From the NCBI RefSeq assembly GCF_003634555.1, contig NZ_RBKS01000001.1, forward strand, positions 3,782,001 through 3,846,000: a DNA stretch of 64,000 nucleotides. Direction: 5' to 3'. Numbering within the stretch: position 1 is the stretch's first letter; every line of letters begins with the position of its first letter. The stretch comes from Frondihabitans australicus (GTDB taxonomy: Bacteria; Actinomycetota; Actinomycetes; Actinomycetales; Microbacteriaceae). The translations under genes were made by a program, and so were the position numbers. Positions 51,754-63,931 of this stretch are shown here, one piece after another. Below the pieces are notes generated by a model. The model saw only the letters and a list, made by a program, of their open reading frames with translations. It was not told the DNA's origin and did no database searches.

Positions 51754-54444
51754 TCAGCCGGTGTTCTGAAGGCCGGCGGCCACTCCGTTGACGGTGAGCA
51801 GCAGCAGCTGGTGGTCCGAGTCCGTCGGGTCCTTCTCGGCCGTGTTCGCCCGGATCCCACGGAGAGCCCGCAGCTGCAGCAGCGACAGCGCGTCGACGTA
51901 GGGCGAACGCAGGCGCACCGCGCGCGACAGCACGGGCCGGTCGCCCAGCACGTCGTCGTGGCCCGAGGTCTTCACGACCCAGTCGCGGGTGCGCGCCATC
52001 TCGTCCAGGACGAGCTCGGCGAGGTCGTCCCGGCCGGCGAGCGCGAGGTACTGACGGGCGATCGCGTCGTCGGTCTTGGCGAGCGACATCTCGACGTTCT
52101 TGATCATGGCGCCGAAGACCGGCCACGAGGCGTAGGCGTCGCGCAGGAGTTCGACGTCGCCCACGGCTTCCAGCGCCGACCCGAGGCCGAACCATCCGGC
52201 GAGGTTGATGCGCGCCTGCGACCACGCGAACACCCACGGGATCGCCCGGAGGTCTTCGAGCGACGACACCGACAGGCCGCGGCGCGCGGGGCGGGAGCCG
52301 AGCGCGAGGAGCCCGACCTCCTCCATCGGCGTGACCTGGGCGAACCACTGCGCGAAGCCCTCGGCCTTGACCAGGCCGAAGAAGGCGGCGCGCGAGGCTT
52401 CGTCCATGGTCGCCGCGAGCGGGGCGAACCGGGTGGCCGCCGACGAGGTGCGCTCCTCGTTCGACGGAGCCGACGACATGAGCGTCGCGGCCGCCATCTG
52501 CTCGATGTGGCGGGCGGCGATGGTCTTGTTGCCGTACTGGGCGAAGATGACCTCGCCCTGCTCGGTGATCTTGAAGCGGCCGTCCACCGATCCAGGCGGC
52601 TGCGCCATGACGGCCTCGTTGGCCGGTCCGCCGCCGCGGCCCATCGCGCCTCCGCGGCCGTGGAAGAGGGTGAGCTCGATGTCGTTGTCGTCGGCCCATC
52701 GGGCGATGCGGCCCTGGGCGTCGTCGAGCGCGAAGGTCGCCGACACCGGGCCGACGTCCTTCGACGAGTCGGAGTAGCCGAGCATGACCTCGAGCTTGCG
52801 GCCCGTGGCAGCCAGGCGAGCCTGCACGTCGGCGGTCTCGACGGCCTCCTGCAGGATCCGCGTGGACGCGTTGAGGTCGGCGAACGTCTCGAACAGCGGG
52901 ATCACGTCGAGCACCGGAGGCTCGCCGTCGCCCGCGGCGATGCGCGCCAGCTCGAAGACCGTGGCGATGTCCTCCGACGACTGAGTGAACGAGATGATGT
53001 AGCGCCTCGCGGCCCGGACGCCGTAGCGCTCCTGCAGCCCCTTGATGACCCGGAAGACCGCGAGGACCTCGATGGTCATCGGCTCGAGCGAGACGCCCTC
53101 GGCGTCCAGTGAGCCGTGCTCGGCGAGAGCCGCGCGGGCGTCGCGGAGAGCGGCGCGGTGCACCTGCGAGTGCTGGCGCACCTCGAGCTCGGCGAGGTGG
53201 AAGCCGAACGTCTCGACCTGCCACACGAGGTTCTGCAGCTCTCCGTTCGCGCTCCGGTGGGCGCCCGCCTCGCGGAGCGACTGCTGCACGATGCGGAGCT
53301 CCTCGAGGAGCTGCTCGGGCGCCGAGTAGGCGAGCGCCGAGCCCTTCCGCGTCGCGCGGATGCGCGCGGCGATGAACAGCAGCGCGCGGCGGTGCGTCTC
53401 GTTCGGTGAGCGGAGGCCGATGCCGGCGGCGACCTTGGGCGAGAGGGCCTCCTGCTCGGCGGCGAGGGCGGCCAGTGCGGGGGAGGCGGGGGTGTCGGCC
53501 TCGTCGAGGGTGAGGGTCGCCCCGATCCTGCTGGTGGCCCGGTGGAGGCCCCGGAGGACGTGCTCGGCCGCGATGCCGGCGGCCTGCTCGGTGATCTCGG
53601 CCGTCACGTGCGGGTTGCCGTCGCGGTCGCCGCCGATCCACGAGCCGAGTCGCAGGAACGCGGGCGAGACGGTCGGCTTGAGCCCGGCGTCGCCGTTCTG
53701 CAGGCGGTCGTCGAGCAGGCGGTACACGCGAGGTACGACCTCGAAGAGCGTCTGGTCGAAGACGTTCATCGCCGTGCGGACCTCGTCGAGCGGTGTCGGG
53801 CGCGTGGTGCGGATGGGCGACGTGCGCCAGAGCGTATCGATGTCTTCGAGGAGGCGACGCTCGATGTCGGCCGACTCGAGCGGATTCGCGGCCTGGTCGC
53901 GGGCCGTCATGAGGTCGCTGATCCGCCGGATCGTGGCCGACACCGCGCGGCGTCGGGCCTCGGTCGGATGCGCCGTGAAGACCGGGTGGAAGCGGAGCTC
54001 GGCGAGACGACGGTGGGCCTCGTCGGCGCCGACCTCGTCGACGAGCTGCGCGAGGGTCTCCGGCAGCGAGTCGGACGCCGTGCCCGCGGTGGCGCCGCGC
54101 TGCTCGAGCACGCGCACGCGGTGGTGCTCCTCGGCGAGGTTCGAGAGGTGGAAGTAGCAGGTGAAGGCGCGGGCGACCTGCTCGGCGCGAGCCTGGTCGA
54201 GTGCGTCGACCAGCCGCTGTGCCTCGGCGAGCGACGCGTCGGGCGAGCCCTCGTAGGCGTCGATGACCGCTCGCCGCACGCGCTCGACGTCGTCGAACAG
54301 GTCTGCCCCGCCCGATTCGGTGAGGACGCGGCCCAGGAGGTTGCCGAGGAACGAGACGTCTTCGCGGAGGTCGGCGTCGACTGCGTCGCGCACGTCGTCG
54401 CGGCTGAACCCGTCGAAGCGCCGGGACCCTTCACTCGTGGTCAT
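51754..54444 (-). CDS. ppc: Phosphoenolpyruvate carboxylase
   Basis: 896 residues from the ATG at 54444 (a GTG 54 nt earlier is possible). It adds bicarbonate to PEP to give oxaloacetate, refilling the TCA cycle. His159 in FHPVFTAHPTEARRRAV is the essential histidine, the catalytic Lys region is LGYSDSSKDVGPVSATFALD, and the arginine loop is LFHGRGGAMGRGGGPANEA. The C-terminus GLQNTG matches the family's invariant end in which the usual Arg of 'RNTG' is Gln. Upstream TTGTTACGACAA (54510-54521) is a palindrome near the promoter. Length and domain order are normal. Confidence 0.96.
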   Translation of the reverse strand: MTTSEGSRRFDGFSRDDVRDAVDADLREDVSFLGNLLGRVLTESGGADLFDDVERVRRAVIDAYEGSPDASLAEAQRLVDALDQARAEQVARAFTCYFHLSNLAEEHHRVRVLEQRGATAGTASDSLPETLAQLVDEVGADEAHRRLAELRFHPVFTAHPTEARRRAVSATIRRISDLMTARDQAANPLESADIERRLLEDIDTLWRTSPIRTTRPTPLDEVRTAMNVFDQTLFEVVPRVYRLLDDRLQNGDAGLKPTVSPAFLRLGSWIGGDRDGNPHVTAEITEQAAGIAAEHVLRGLHRATSRIGATLTLDEADTPASPALAALAAEQEALSPKVAAGIGLRSPNETHRRALLFIAARIRATRKGSALAYSAPEQLLEELRIVQQSLREAGAHRSANGELQNLVWQVETFGFHLAELEVRQHSQVHRAALRDARAALAEHGSLDAEGVSLEPMTIEVLAVFRVIKGLQERYGVRAARRYIISFTQSSEDIATVFELARIAAGDGEPPVLDVIPLFETFADLNASTRILQEAVETADVQARLAATGRKLEVMLGYSDSSKDVGPVSATFALDDAQGRIARWADDNDIELTLFHGRGGAMGRGGGPANEAVMAQPPGSVDGRFKITEQGEVIFAQYGNKTIAARHIEQMAAATLMSSAPSNEERTSSAATRFAPLAATMDEASRAAFFGLVKAEGFAQWFAQVTPMEEVGLLALGSRPARRGLSVSSLEDLRAIPWVFAWSQARINLAGWFGLGSALEAVGDVELLRDAYASWPVFGAMIKNVEMSLAKTDDAIARQYLALAGRDDLAELVLDEMARTRDWVVKTSGHDDVLGDRPVLSRAVRLRSPYVDALSLLQLRALRGIRANTAEKDPTDSDHQLLLLTVNGVAAGLQNTG

Positions 54445-54541
54445 ACGGATGCGGAATCCCTTCGGGTCAGGCGTACGGTCACTCACACTATCGAACACCC
54501 GTGTCGTGCTTGTTACGACAACAGCGGACGACGAGTGAGGG

Positions 54542-55939
54542 CTAGCGCAGCCGCCCGAGCACCCTCCGCACCACCGAGTCCTTCCGCGCCGTGAACGGCG
54601 GATACGCCACCGCGAGGGTGTCGGGGTGCAGCGGCTTCGAGAGCACCGCCTTCTCGTGGCTGAAGACGTCGAGGCTCCGCTCGCCGTGGTACGCGCCGAT
54701 GCCGCTGGGGCCGACCCCTCCGAACGGCAGGCCGGGCACCGCGAGGTGCGCGCTGGGGGCGTTGAACGCGACTGCTCCCGAGGAGGTGAGGGTGAGGATC
54801 CTGCGACGCGACCGGTCGTCCTCGGTGAACGCGTACAGGGCCAGCGGCTTCGGCCGAGAGCGGATCGCCTCGAGGGCGTCGTCCAGCGAGGCGACCGTGA
54901 CCACGGGCAGGATCGGCCCGAACAGCTCGGCGGCCATCAGCTCGTCGTCGAACGTCACCCCGGTCACCACGGTGGGGGCGAGGTAGCGGGTCGCGGCGTC
55001 GGAGTCTCCGCCGAGGGCGAGTCTCGCTGCTCCTGCGCCCTGCTGGATCGGTCGCAGGAGTCCCGACAGCCGCTCGAACGCCTCGTCGCTCACGAGGCGG
55101 CCGTAGCTCGTGCTCGCGCGCGGATCGTCGCCGTAGAACCGCCGCACCGCCGCCCCGATCAGCGGCACGAGCCTCGCCGCGACGGACTCGGTGGCGAGCA
55201 GGTAGTCGGGCGCCACGCAGGTCTGCCCGGCGTTCATGAACTTCGCCCAGGCGATGCGTCGCGCGGCGACTTCGAGGTCGGTGGTGTCGTCGACCCAGAC
55301 CGGCGACTTCCCGCCCAGCTCGAGCGTGACCGGGGTGAGCTGCTTCGCCGCGGCGGCGTACACGATCCTGCCGACCCGCTCGGACCCCGTGAAGAAGACG
55401 TGGTCGAACCGCTGCTCGAGCAGCGCGGTGGTCTCGTCGACGCCGCCTTCGACGACGCGCACGGCCCGGCCGTCGAGCAGTTCGCCGACCAGGCGTGCGA
55501 GAAGCGCCGAGGTCGCAGGAGCCAGCTCGCTCGGCTTCAGCACCACCGCGCAGCCTGCGGCCAGGGCGCCGACGAGCGGGGCGAGCAGCAGCTGCACCGG
55601 ATAGTTCCACGGCGCGACGATCAGGACGACGCCGAGCGGCTCTCGCACGACCTGGGCCGTCGCCGGGGCGACCAGCAACGGGACCGGCACCCGCGTCGGC
55701 CGGAGCCACTCGCGCAGGTGCTTGAGCGTGTGGTCGATCTCGGCGACCACCACGTCGATCTCGGTGAGCCGCGCCTCGTCGCCGTTCTTGTGCAGGTCGA
55801 GCCACAGGGTGCGCTCGATCTCGTCGCCCCGGTCGACGAGCAGAGCCCTCAGGGCGCGCAGCTGCGCGACGCGCCAGGCGTACGGCTTCGTGAGGCCCGT
55901 GTCGAACGTCTGGCGAAGATCGTCGACGACCGTTGCCAT
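54542..55939 (-). CDS. Aldehyde dehydrogenase (class 3-like)
   Basis: 465 residues, ATG at 55939. Catalytic Cys241 in KFMNAGQTCVAPDYLLAT and Glu207 in TPVTLELGGKSPVW are both present; FFTGSERVGRIVYAAAA holds the NAD glycines, and APWNYPVQLLLAPLVGAL is the coenzyme-binding start. The short length and the GQTC.APDY wording are those of class 3 ALDH, which use NAD or NADP and act on fatty and aromatic aldehydes. A hydrophobic C-terminal anchor as in eukaryotic class 3 enzymes is absent. Only 34 bp separate it from the divergent nucleoside hydrolase gene. Confidence 0.94.
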   Translation of the reverse strand: MATVVDDLRQTFDTGLTKPYAWRVAQLRALRALLVDRGDEIERTLWLDLHKNGDEARLTEIDVVVAEIDHTLKHLREWLRPTRVPVPLLVAPATAQVVREPLGVVLIVAPWNYPVQLLLAPLVGALAAGCAVVLKPSELAPATSALLARLVGELLDGRAVRVVEGGVDETTALLEQRFDHVFFTGSERVGRIVYAAAAKQLTPVTLELGGKSPVWVDDTTDLEVAARRIAWAKFMNAGQTCVAPDYLLATESVAARLVPLIGAAVRRFYGDDPRASTSYGRLVSDEAFERLSGLLRPIQQGAGAARLALGGDSDAATRYLAPTVVTGVTFDDELMAAELFGPILPVVTVASLDDALEAIRSRPKPLALYAFTEDDRSRRRILTLTSSGAVAFNAPSAHLAVPGLPFGGVGPSGIGAYHGERSLDVFSHEKAVLSKPLHPDTLAVAYPPFTARKDSVVRRVLGRLR

Positions 55940-55973
55940 GTAGTCAGCATGCTCTCTCCACTAACGTTGAGTC

Positions 55974-56924
55974 ATGGATTCGCCTGCGCCCGCGCCGTTC
56001 TACTTCGACTGCGACACGGGGATCGACGACTCCCTCGCGCTCGCCCTCCTGCTCGCCCAGCCCGGCATCGACCTGAAGGGCATCGGCACCGTCTCGGGCA
56101 ACATCGATGCCGCAGCAGGAGCACGCAACACTCTCGCCCTCCTCGAGCTCGCCGGCCGCACCGACATCCCCGTGGCCGTCGGCGCGACCGACCCGCTGGC
56201 CGGCGAGTACGACGGCTACGTCCCTCACATCCACGGCCGGAACGGCATCGGCGACGTCGAGATCCCCGACGCGTCGGTCTCGGTCGCCGACGGCAGCGCC
56301 GCCGAGATGCTCGTGGCGCTCGCGCACGAGTTCCCCGGCGAGCTCGAGGTCGTCGCCGTGGGCCCGCTGACCAACCTCGCGCTCGCGCTCCAGCTCGAGC
56401 CGGCGCTGCCCCGTCTCGTGAAGAACGTCACCGTCATGGGCGGTGCGCTCTGGGTGCCCGGCAACGTCACGCCGGTCGCCGAGGCCAACGTCTACAACGA
56501 CGCCGACGCCGCTGCGATCGTCGTGAAGGCCGGCTGGCCGCTCACCCTCGTGCCGCTCGACGTCACCATGCAGCACCACTTCGACGAGGGTCACCAGGCC
56601 GCCTTCGCCGAGGTCGGCACCGGCTTCCACTCGGCGCTCGCCGGCATGCTGACCACCTATCTCGACTTCTACGAGACCGTCTTCGCCGAGCGCCGGTCGT
56701 CGCTGCACGACCCGTTGGCCGTCGCCATCGCCACCGGCGACGTCGTGCCCGACATCGTGCGGTCGGTCGGGGTCGACGTCGGCACGTCGGGCGACGAGCG
56801 CGGGCACACCGTGCCGGTCGAGGGCGGCTCGCCCGCGGTGCGCGTGGTCACGCACGCGCCGGCCGACACGGCGACGATCCTGTCCGCCGGCATCCTGTCG
56901 CTGGCAACGCCCGACCGCGCGTAG
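55974..56924 (+). CDS. Inosine/uridine-preferring nucleoside hydrolase
   Basis: 316 residues. The calcium-binding aspartate cluster FDCDTGIDDSLALALLL has Asp12, Asp14, Asp18 and Asp19, the DxDxxxDD hallmark of this family. VAVGPLTNLALALQLEP and MGGALWVPGNVTPVAEAN, then YNDADAAAIVV and SSLHDPLAVAIATG complete the active site. It splits ribonucleosides to base and ribose for salvage. TAACGT is 6 nt before the ATG, consistent with leaderless expression in the narrow 34-bp gap to the ALDH gene. Confidence 0.94.
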   Translation: MDSPAPAPFYFDCDTGIDDSLALALLLAQPGIDLKGIGTVSGNIDAAAGARNTLALLELAGRTDIPVAVGATDPLAGEYDGYVPHIHGRNGIGDVEIPDASVSVADGSAAEMLVALAHEFPGELEVVAVGPLTNLALALQLEPALPRLVKNVTVMGGALWVPGNVTPVAEANVYNDADAAAIVVKAGWPLTLVPLDVTMQHHFDEGHQAAFAEVGTGFHSALAGMLTTYLDFYETVFAERRSSLHDPLAVAIATGDVVPDIVRSVGVDVGTSGDERGHTVPVEGGSPAVRVVTHAPADTATILSAGILSLATPDRA

Positions 56925-56955
56925 GGCGCGGGCGTCGGGGCGCCCCGCTCGCGAT

Positions 56956-57015
56956 GCGGCGCGTTTCACGCATTGCGGCGTGACGCGTCGCGCCGTCGTG
57001 CGTCAAACGCGCCGC
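56956..57015. repeat. Dispersed palindrome, family C copy 1
   Basis: 17-bp arms GCGGCGCGTTTCACGCA and TGCGTCAAACGCGCCGC (one mismatch) enclose a second, smaller palindrome around GACGCGTC. It closely matches copy at 58551-58610 in both layers. It follows the nucleoside hydrolase gene. Confidence 0.85.
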
Positions 57016-57050
57016 GTCCCGGAGCTACCATCGTCGTGCGGCGCCGCCGC

Positions 57051-57083
57051 GCGTGAAACGCGCCGTCCCGCGTGAGACGCGCC
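57051..57083. repeat. Family C half-elements in tandem
   Basis: GCGTGAAACGCGCC (57051-57064) and GCGTGAGACGCGCC (57070-57083) repeat one arm of the family C palindrome in the same orientation. They are within the 239-bp gap 56925-57163, which holds no gene. Confidence 0.7.
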
Positions 57084-57163
57084 GCCACGGCGCCGGCCCA
57101 GGAGACGGGGCCGAGCGAGCTACGCGTGGCCGGGTGAGACCCTCGTGCTCCTGCGCCCGCCGG

Positions 57164-57667
57164 CTAGTCGAGGTGGATGGCGTCGCCCAGGCGCCGCAGC
57201 AGCTCGATGAGCTCGTCGCGCTCGCCCCGGCTCAGCCCGGCGAGCTGCTCGTCTTCGCTCGACACCAGCGCGACCATGGCGGCGTCGACGAGCTCGCGCC
57301 CCTCGTCGGTCATGTGGACGAGCACGCCGCGGCCGTCTTCGGGGTTGCGACGGCGCTCGACGAAGCCGCGCTCTTCGAGCAGGTCGAGGCGGTTGCTGAG
57401 GGTGCCGCTCGTGACCATCGTGATGCGCACGAGCTGCGCGGGGCTGAGCTGGAACGGCTCGCCGGCGCGGCGGAGAGCTGCGAGCACGTCGAACTCCCAG
57501 ATGGCGAGGCCGGCGCTGCGGAAGGCCTGCGCGCGGATCCCGTTGAGCCGGAGCGAGATGCGACGCAGCCGCGACATGATGTCGAGCGGCGAGAAGTCGA
57601 CCTCGGGCAGCTGACCGGCCCAGGCATCGATGAGGAGATCGACTTCGTCGCTCCGTCGGTCTGCCAT
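57164..57667 (-). CDS. MarR family transcriptional regulator
   Basis: 167 residues from ATG 57667, which has TATTCT 7 nt upstream. AFRSAGLAIWEFDVLAALRR, then LSPAQLVRITMVTSGTLSNR (recognition helix) and LDLLEERGFVERRRNPEDGR (wing) form the winged helix; the closing part has the dimer helix ELIELLRRLGDAIHLD. It is divergent from the monooxygenase-like gene 103 bp away and may control it; CGTGCCGGTTCGTCACGCGCACG lies in the gap, part of it an irregular repeat. Confidence 0.92.
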   Translation of the reverse strand: MADRRSDEVDLLIDAWAGQLPEVDFSPLDIMSRLRRISLRLNGIRAQAFRSAGLAIWEFDVLAALRRAGEPFQLSPAQLVRITMVTSGTLSNRLDLLEERGFVERRRNPEDGRGVLVHMTDEGRELVDAAMVALVSSEDEQLAGLSRGERDELIELLRRLGDAIHLD

Positions 57668-57770
57668 GGGTCCGAGAATAGTGCACTGCTCCGGCCGTCC
57701 CGTCACAGGCGCCGGATGAACGTGCCGGTTCGTCACGCGCACGAAACCCGGGGTGGGTGATACTCGGTGC

Positions 57771-58430
57771 ATGTCTCCAGAAGAGACGAGGAACGCCGCC
57801 ACCCCGCCACAAGCGACCGGCGCCCTTCCCGTCACCGTGTCCATCACCCGCATCGTCGACGAGCACAGGATTCCCGAGGTCACCCGCTGGGTGCAGGCGG
57901 GCGTGAACCTCGCCAACCGCTACCCGGGATTCCTCGGCTCCGGCTGGGTCCGCGCTCACGGCCATTCGCTCGAGTGGCACATGCTCTACCGCTTTGCAGA
58001 CCCGGTGCTGCTCGACGCGTGGGAGAACTCCGACGACCGCCGCACCTGGCTCGCTCTCGGCCGCGGCCTGGTCACCGAGTCGCGGGTCGAGAAGCGCACC
58101 GGCATCGAGGGGTGGTTCGACGCGCCGGTGTCCGCTGCGGCGGGTGACGATCAGGGCGCAGGATCGGCCAGTGCCGCCGAGGGCTCCGCTGCTCCTGCGG
58201 TCATCCCTCCCCGCTGGAAGCAGGCCACCAGCATCTGGGTCGGGTTCTTCCCCGTGAACCTCGCGTTCAACCTGCTTCTCGGCGCCGTCTTCCCGGCGTG
58301 GGCGCACGTGCCGGTGCTGCCGAAGGTGTTCGTGACGACCGTCGTTCTCACGCCGATCATGGCGTACTGGGTGCTGCCGCTCGCGACGCGGGTGCTGCGG
58401 CCGTGGCTGATGGCGCCGCGGCGGCGCTGA
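57771..58430 (+). CDS. Antibiotic biosynthesis monooxygenase (ABM) domain fused to a membrane anchor
   Basis: 219 residues from the ATG at 57771 (a GTG 18 nt earlier is possible). Residues 20-105 form an ABM ferredoxin-like domain: VTVSITRIVDEHRIPEVTRW, then NRYPGFLGSGWVRAHG and EWHMLYRFADPVLLDAWENS. A low-complexity linker (AGDDQGAGSASAAEGSAAPA) leads to two membrane segments (WVGFFPVNLAFNLLLGAVFP and VFVTTVVLTPIMAYWVLPLA). This fused layout recurs in bacteria; the ABM part may handle quinones or haem-like compounds at the membrane. The divergent MarR gene is the likely regulator. Confidence 0.85.
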   Translation: MSPEETRNAATPPQATGALPVTVSITRIVDEHRIPEVTRWVQAGVNLANRYPGFLGSGWVRAHGHSLEWHMLYRFADPVLLDAWENSDDRRTWLALGRGLVTESRVEKRTGIEGWFDAPVSAAAGDDQGAGSASAAEGSAAPAVIPPRWKQATSIWVGFFPVNLAFNLLLGAVFPAWAHVPVLPKVFVTTVVLTPIMAYWVLPLATRVLRPWLMAPRRR

Positions 58431-58500
58431 CAGTCTGAAGGATCCGAGTGCCGATCGGCGGAGCGCGGCTCGCAGCCCGTCCGCCGGACCGGCGCCGGGG

Positions 58501-58515
58501 CGGCGCGTTTCACGC
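58501..58515. repeat. Family C half-element
   Basis: CGGCGCGTTTCACGC repeats one arm of family C, 35 bp before the full copy that begins at 58551. It lies in the 215-bp gap 58431-58645 that holds no gene. Confidence 0.7.
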
Positions 58516-58550
58516 GGTGCGGCGCTTCACGACGGTGGCACCTCCGGGAA

Positions 58551-58610
58551 GCGGCGCGTTTCACGCATGTCGGCGCGACGCGTCACGCCGCAACGCGTGA
58601 AACGCGCCGC
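58551..58610. repeat. Dispersed palindrome, family C copy 2
   Basis: Perfect 16-bp arms GCGGCGCGTTTCACGC and GCGTGAAACGCGCCGC enclose CGGCG-CGACGCGTCA-CGCCG, a nested inner palindrome. Total length (60 bp) and both layers equal those of copy 1 at 56956. It precedes, in the 3' flank, the minus-strand aminotransferase gene. Confidence 0.88.
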
Positions 58611-58645
58611 ATCGCGAACAGTCAGGCGGACGGGCCGCGCGCCCG

Positions 58646-60064
58646 CTACACCAGCGCCCAGGCGTCCTGCAGCGTGCCGCGGAGGATCTGCTCCATCTCG
58701 TCGAACTCCGCCTGGCCCGAGATGAGCGGCGGCGCGACCTGGATCACGGGGTTCACGCGGTCGTCGGGGCGGCAGTAGAGGCCGTTGTCCATGAGCGCGT
58801 TCGGCAGGAACTGCTTGATCAGCAGCTCGCGCGCGGCCGCGTCGAAGGTCTCCTTCGTGCCCTTGTCGCGCACCAGCTCGATGCCCCAGAAGTAGCCGTC
58901 GCCGCGCACGTCGCCGACGATCGGCAGGTCGAGCAGCTTGCGCAGCGTGTCGCCGAAGGCCTGCTCGTTGTCGAGCACGCGCTGGTTGAGGCCCTCGCGC
59001 TCGAAGATGTCGAGGTTGGCCAGCGACACCGCCGCCGAGACCGGGTGACCGCCGAAGGTGTAGCCGTGCGGGAAGAAGTTCGTGCCCTGGAGGAACGGCT
59101 CCATCACCCGCTCGTTCGCGATCATCGCGCCGATCGGCCCGTAGCCCGACGACATGCCCTTGGCGCAGGTGATGATGTCGGGCTCGTAGCCGAACTTCTC
59201 GCAGGCGAACATCGTGCCGTGACGGCCGAACGCGCAGATGACCTCGTCCGAGACGAGCAGCACGTCGTACCTGTCGCAGATCTCGCGCACGCGCTGGAAG
59301 TACCCGGGCGGCGGTGTGAAGCAGCCGCCGGAGTTCTGCACCGGCTCGAGCACGACCGCGGCGACCGTCTCGGGCCCCTCCTGCAGGATCGCCTCCTCGA
59401 TGCGGTTCGCCGCCCAGAGGCCGAAGTCGACGAGGTCGTCGCCGTGCTCGGGAGCGCGGTAGAAGTCGGTGTTCGCGGCGCGGAACCCGCCCGGCGTGAG
59501 CGGCTCGAACGCCTGCTTCATCGCGGGCAGGCCGGTGATCGCCAGGGCGCCCTGCGTGGTGCCGTGGTACGCCGACATGCGCGAGATGACCTTGTGCTTC
59601 ATCGGCTTGCCGGTGAGCTTGAAGTACTGCTTCGCGACCTTCCACGCGCTCTCGACGGCCTCGCCGCCGCCCGACGTGAAGAAGACGCGGTTCAGCGAGC
59701 CGGGGGCGTACGACGCCAGGCGCTCCGAGAGCTGGATCACCGGCTCGTTGGCGATGCCCCAGGCCGGGAAGTAGGCGAGCTTCTTCGCCTGCTCCGCGGC
59801 GGCGTTCGCGAGCTCCTCACGCCCGTGGCCGGCCTGCACGACGAAGAGGCCCGAGAGTCCGTCGAGGATCTTCTGGCCGCGGTCGTCGTAGAGGTAGACG
59901 CCCTCCGCGTGGTCGATCACGCGCATCGGCTTCTCCTGGAAGGGCGCCATGCGCGAGAAGTGCATCCACAGGTGGTCGCGACCGGCCTCCTGCAGGGGGG
60001 TCCAGTTCACGCCTGCGGCGGGGGCGGACACGGGCTCGGTCTGGACGTTCGCGGTCGTCGTCAT
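58646..60064 (-). CDS. Class III pyridoxal-phosphate aminotransferase
   Basis: 472 residues from ATG 60064 (an ATG 9 nt upstream is possible). VLLVSDEVICAFGRHGTMFA supplies the PLP-pyridine Asp273, and DIITCAKGMSSGYGPIGAMI the Schiff-base Lys302. VVLEPVQNSGGCFTPPPGYF and FPAWGIANEPVIQLSERLAS follow the omega-amino acid:pyruvate transaminase group, which moves amino groups from beta-alanine, putrescine or GABA to pyruvate. It is linked with a TetR gene 84 bp away on the same strand, TetR being upstream, which may regulate it. Confidence 0.94.
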   Translation of the reverse strand: MTTTANVQTEPVSAPAAGVNWTPLQEAGRDHLWMHFSRMAPFQEKPMRVIDHAEGVYLYDDRGQKILDGLSGLFVVQAGHGREELANAAAEQAKKLAYFPAWGIANEPVIQLSERLASYAPGSLNRVFFTSGGGEAVESAWKVAKQYFKLTGKPMKHKVISRMSAYHGTTQGALAITGLPAMKQAFEPLTPGGFRAANTDFYRAPEHGDDLVDFGLWAANRIEEAILQEGPETVAAVVLEPVQNSGGCFTPPPGYFQRVREICDRYDVLLVSDEVICAFGRHGTMFACEKFGYEPDIITCAKGMSSGYGPIGAMIANERVMEPFLQGTNFFPHGYTFGGHPVSAAVSLANLDIFEREGLNQRVLDNEQAFGDTLRKLLDLPIVGDVRGDGYFWGIELVRDKGTKETFDAAARELLIKQFLPNALMDNGLYCRPDDRVNPVIQVAPPLISGQAEFDEMEQILRGTLQDAWALV

Positions 60065-60148
60065 GAAGACCATGGTGCCGCGTGGGGCGCAGGATCGGAA
60101 GGACGTTCCGGCGGCTCCTGCGCCCACCCCTGCCACAGTGGCACGGCC

Positions 60149-60757
60149 TCAGGCGGGAAGGACGCACAGCGAGAGGAAGTGCCGCAGCTGCGCCGTGACG
60201 TTGACGGCGCCCGGCTCCATGAGCCACTGCAGCTGCGCGCCGTCCCACAGGGCGACGAGCGAGGCGCCGGCGAGATCGGGGTCGACGCCCTCGCGCAGCC
60301 GGCCGGCGGCGGCGAGAGACCGGAACTCGTCGGCGTAGTGCTCGCGGGTGCGCCGGAAGCGCGTGGCGAAGTAGTCGTGGGCAGGATGCCCGGCACCGGT
60401 CGCCTCTCCGCACAGCGTCGTGTACAGCTCGATGATGCCGGGCACCGACTCGTTGTGCCGCGCCTGGGCGAGGGTGCCGCCGAAGAGGTCGTGACCGGCC
60501 TGCACGTCGTCGCCGCGCGCGTCGCGGTCGGCGAGCACGGCGAGCAGCAGGTCTTCTTTCGCTGGGAAGTGGTGGAGCACGGCCGACTGGCTGATGCCGC
60601 ACGCGTCGGCGACCGCCTGGATGCTGCCCGCGCGGTAGCCGGAGGCCGCGAAGACCTCGCGGGCCGCGTCGACGATCGCGGCGCGGCGGGCCGCCGTCTT
60701 GGCGTAGGGGCCGCGGCTGCCGGGTCGCACCGGGGGCTCGGGCGTTGGGTCGCTCAT
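60149..60757 (-). CDS. TetR family transcriptional regulator
   Basis: 202 residues from ATG 60757; TACACT lies 6 nt upstream. SIQAVADACGISQSAVLHHF is the TetR helix-turn-helix, followed by PAKEDLLLAVLADRD. The ligand domain holds HDYFATRFRRTREHYADEFR and closes with LWDGAQLQWLMEPGAVNVTA, as in the TetR_C_6-like/BetI-like group. It is divergent from the beta-galactosidase gene across 42 bp, with an inverted repeat in between, so it likely represses lacZ and itself; with the aminotransferase 84 bp downstream, its regulon may be wider. Confidence 0.92.
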   Translation of the reverse strand: MSDPTPEPPVRPGSRGPYAKTAARRAAIVDAAREVFAASGYRAGSIQAVADACGISQSAVLHHFPAKEDLLLAVLADRDARGDDVQAGHDLFGGTLAQARHNESVPGIIELYTTLCGEATGAGHPAHDYFATRFRRTREHYADEFRSLAAAGRLREGVDPDLAGASLVALWDGAQLQWLMEPGAVNVTAQLRHFLSLCVLPA

Positions 60758-60758
60758 G

Positions 60759-63931
<3,173 letters not shown>

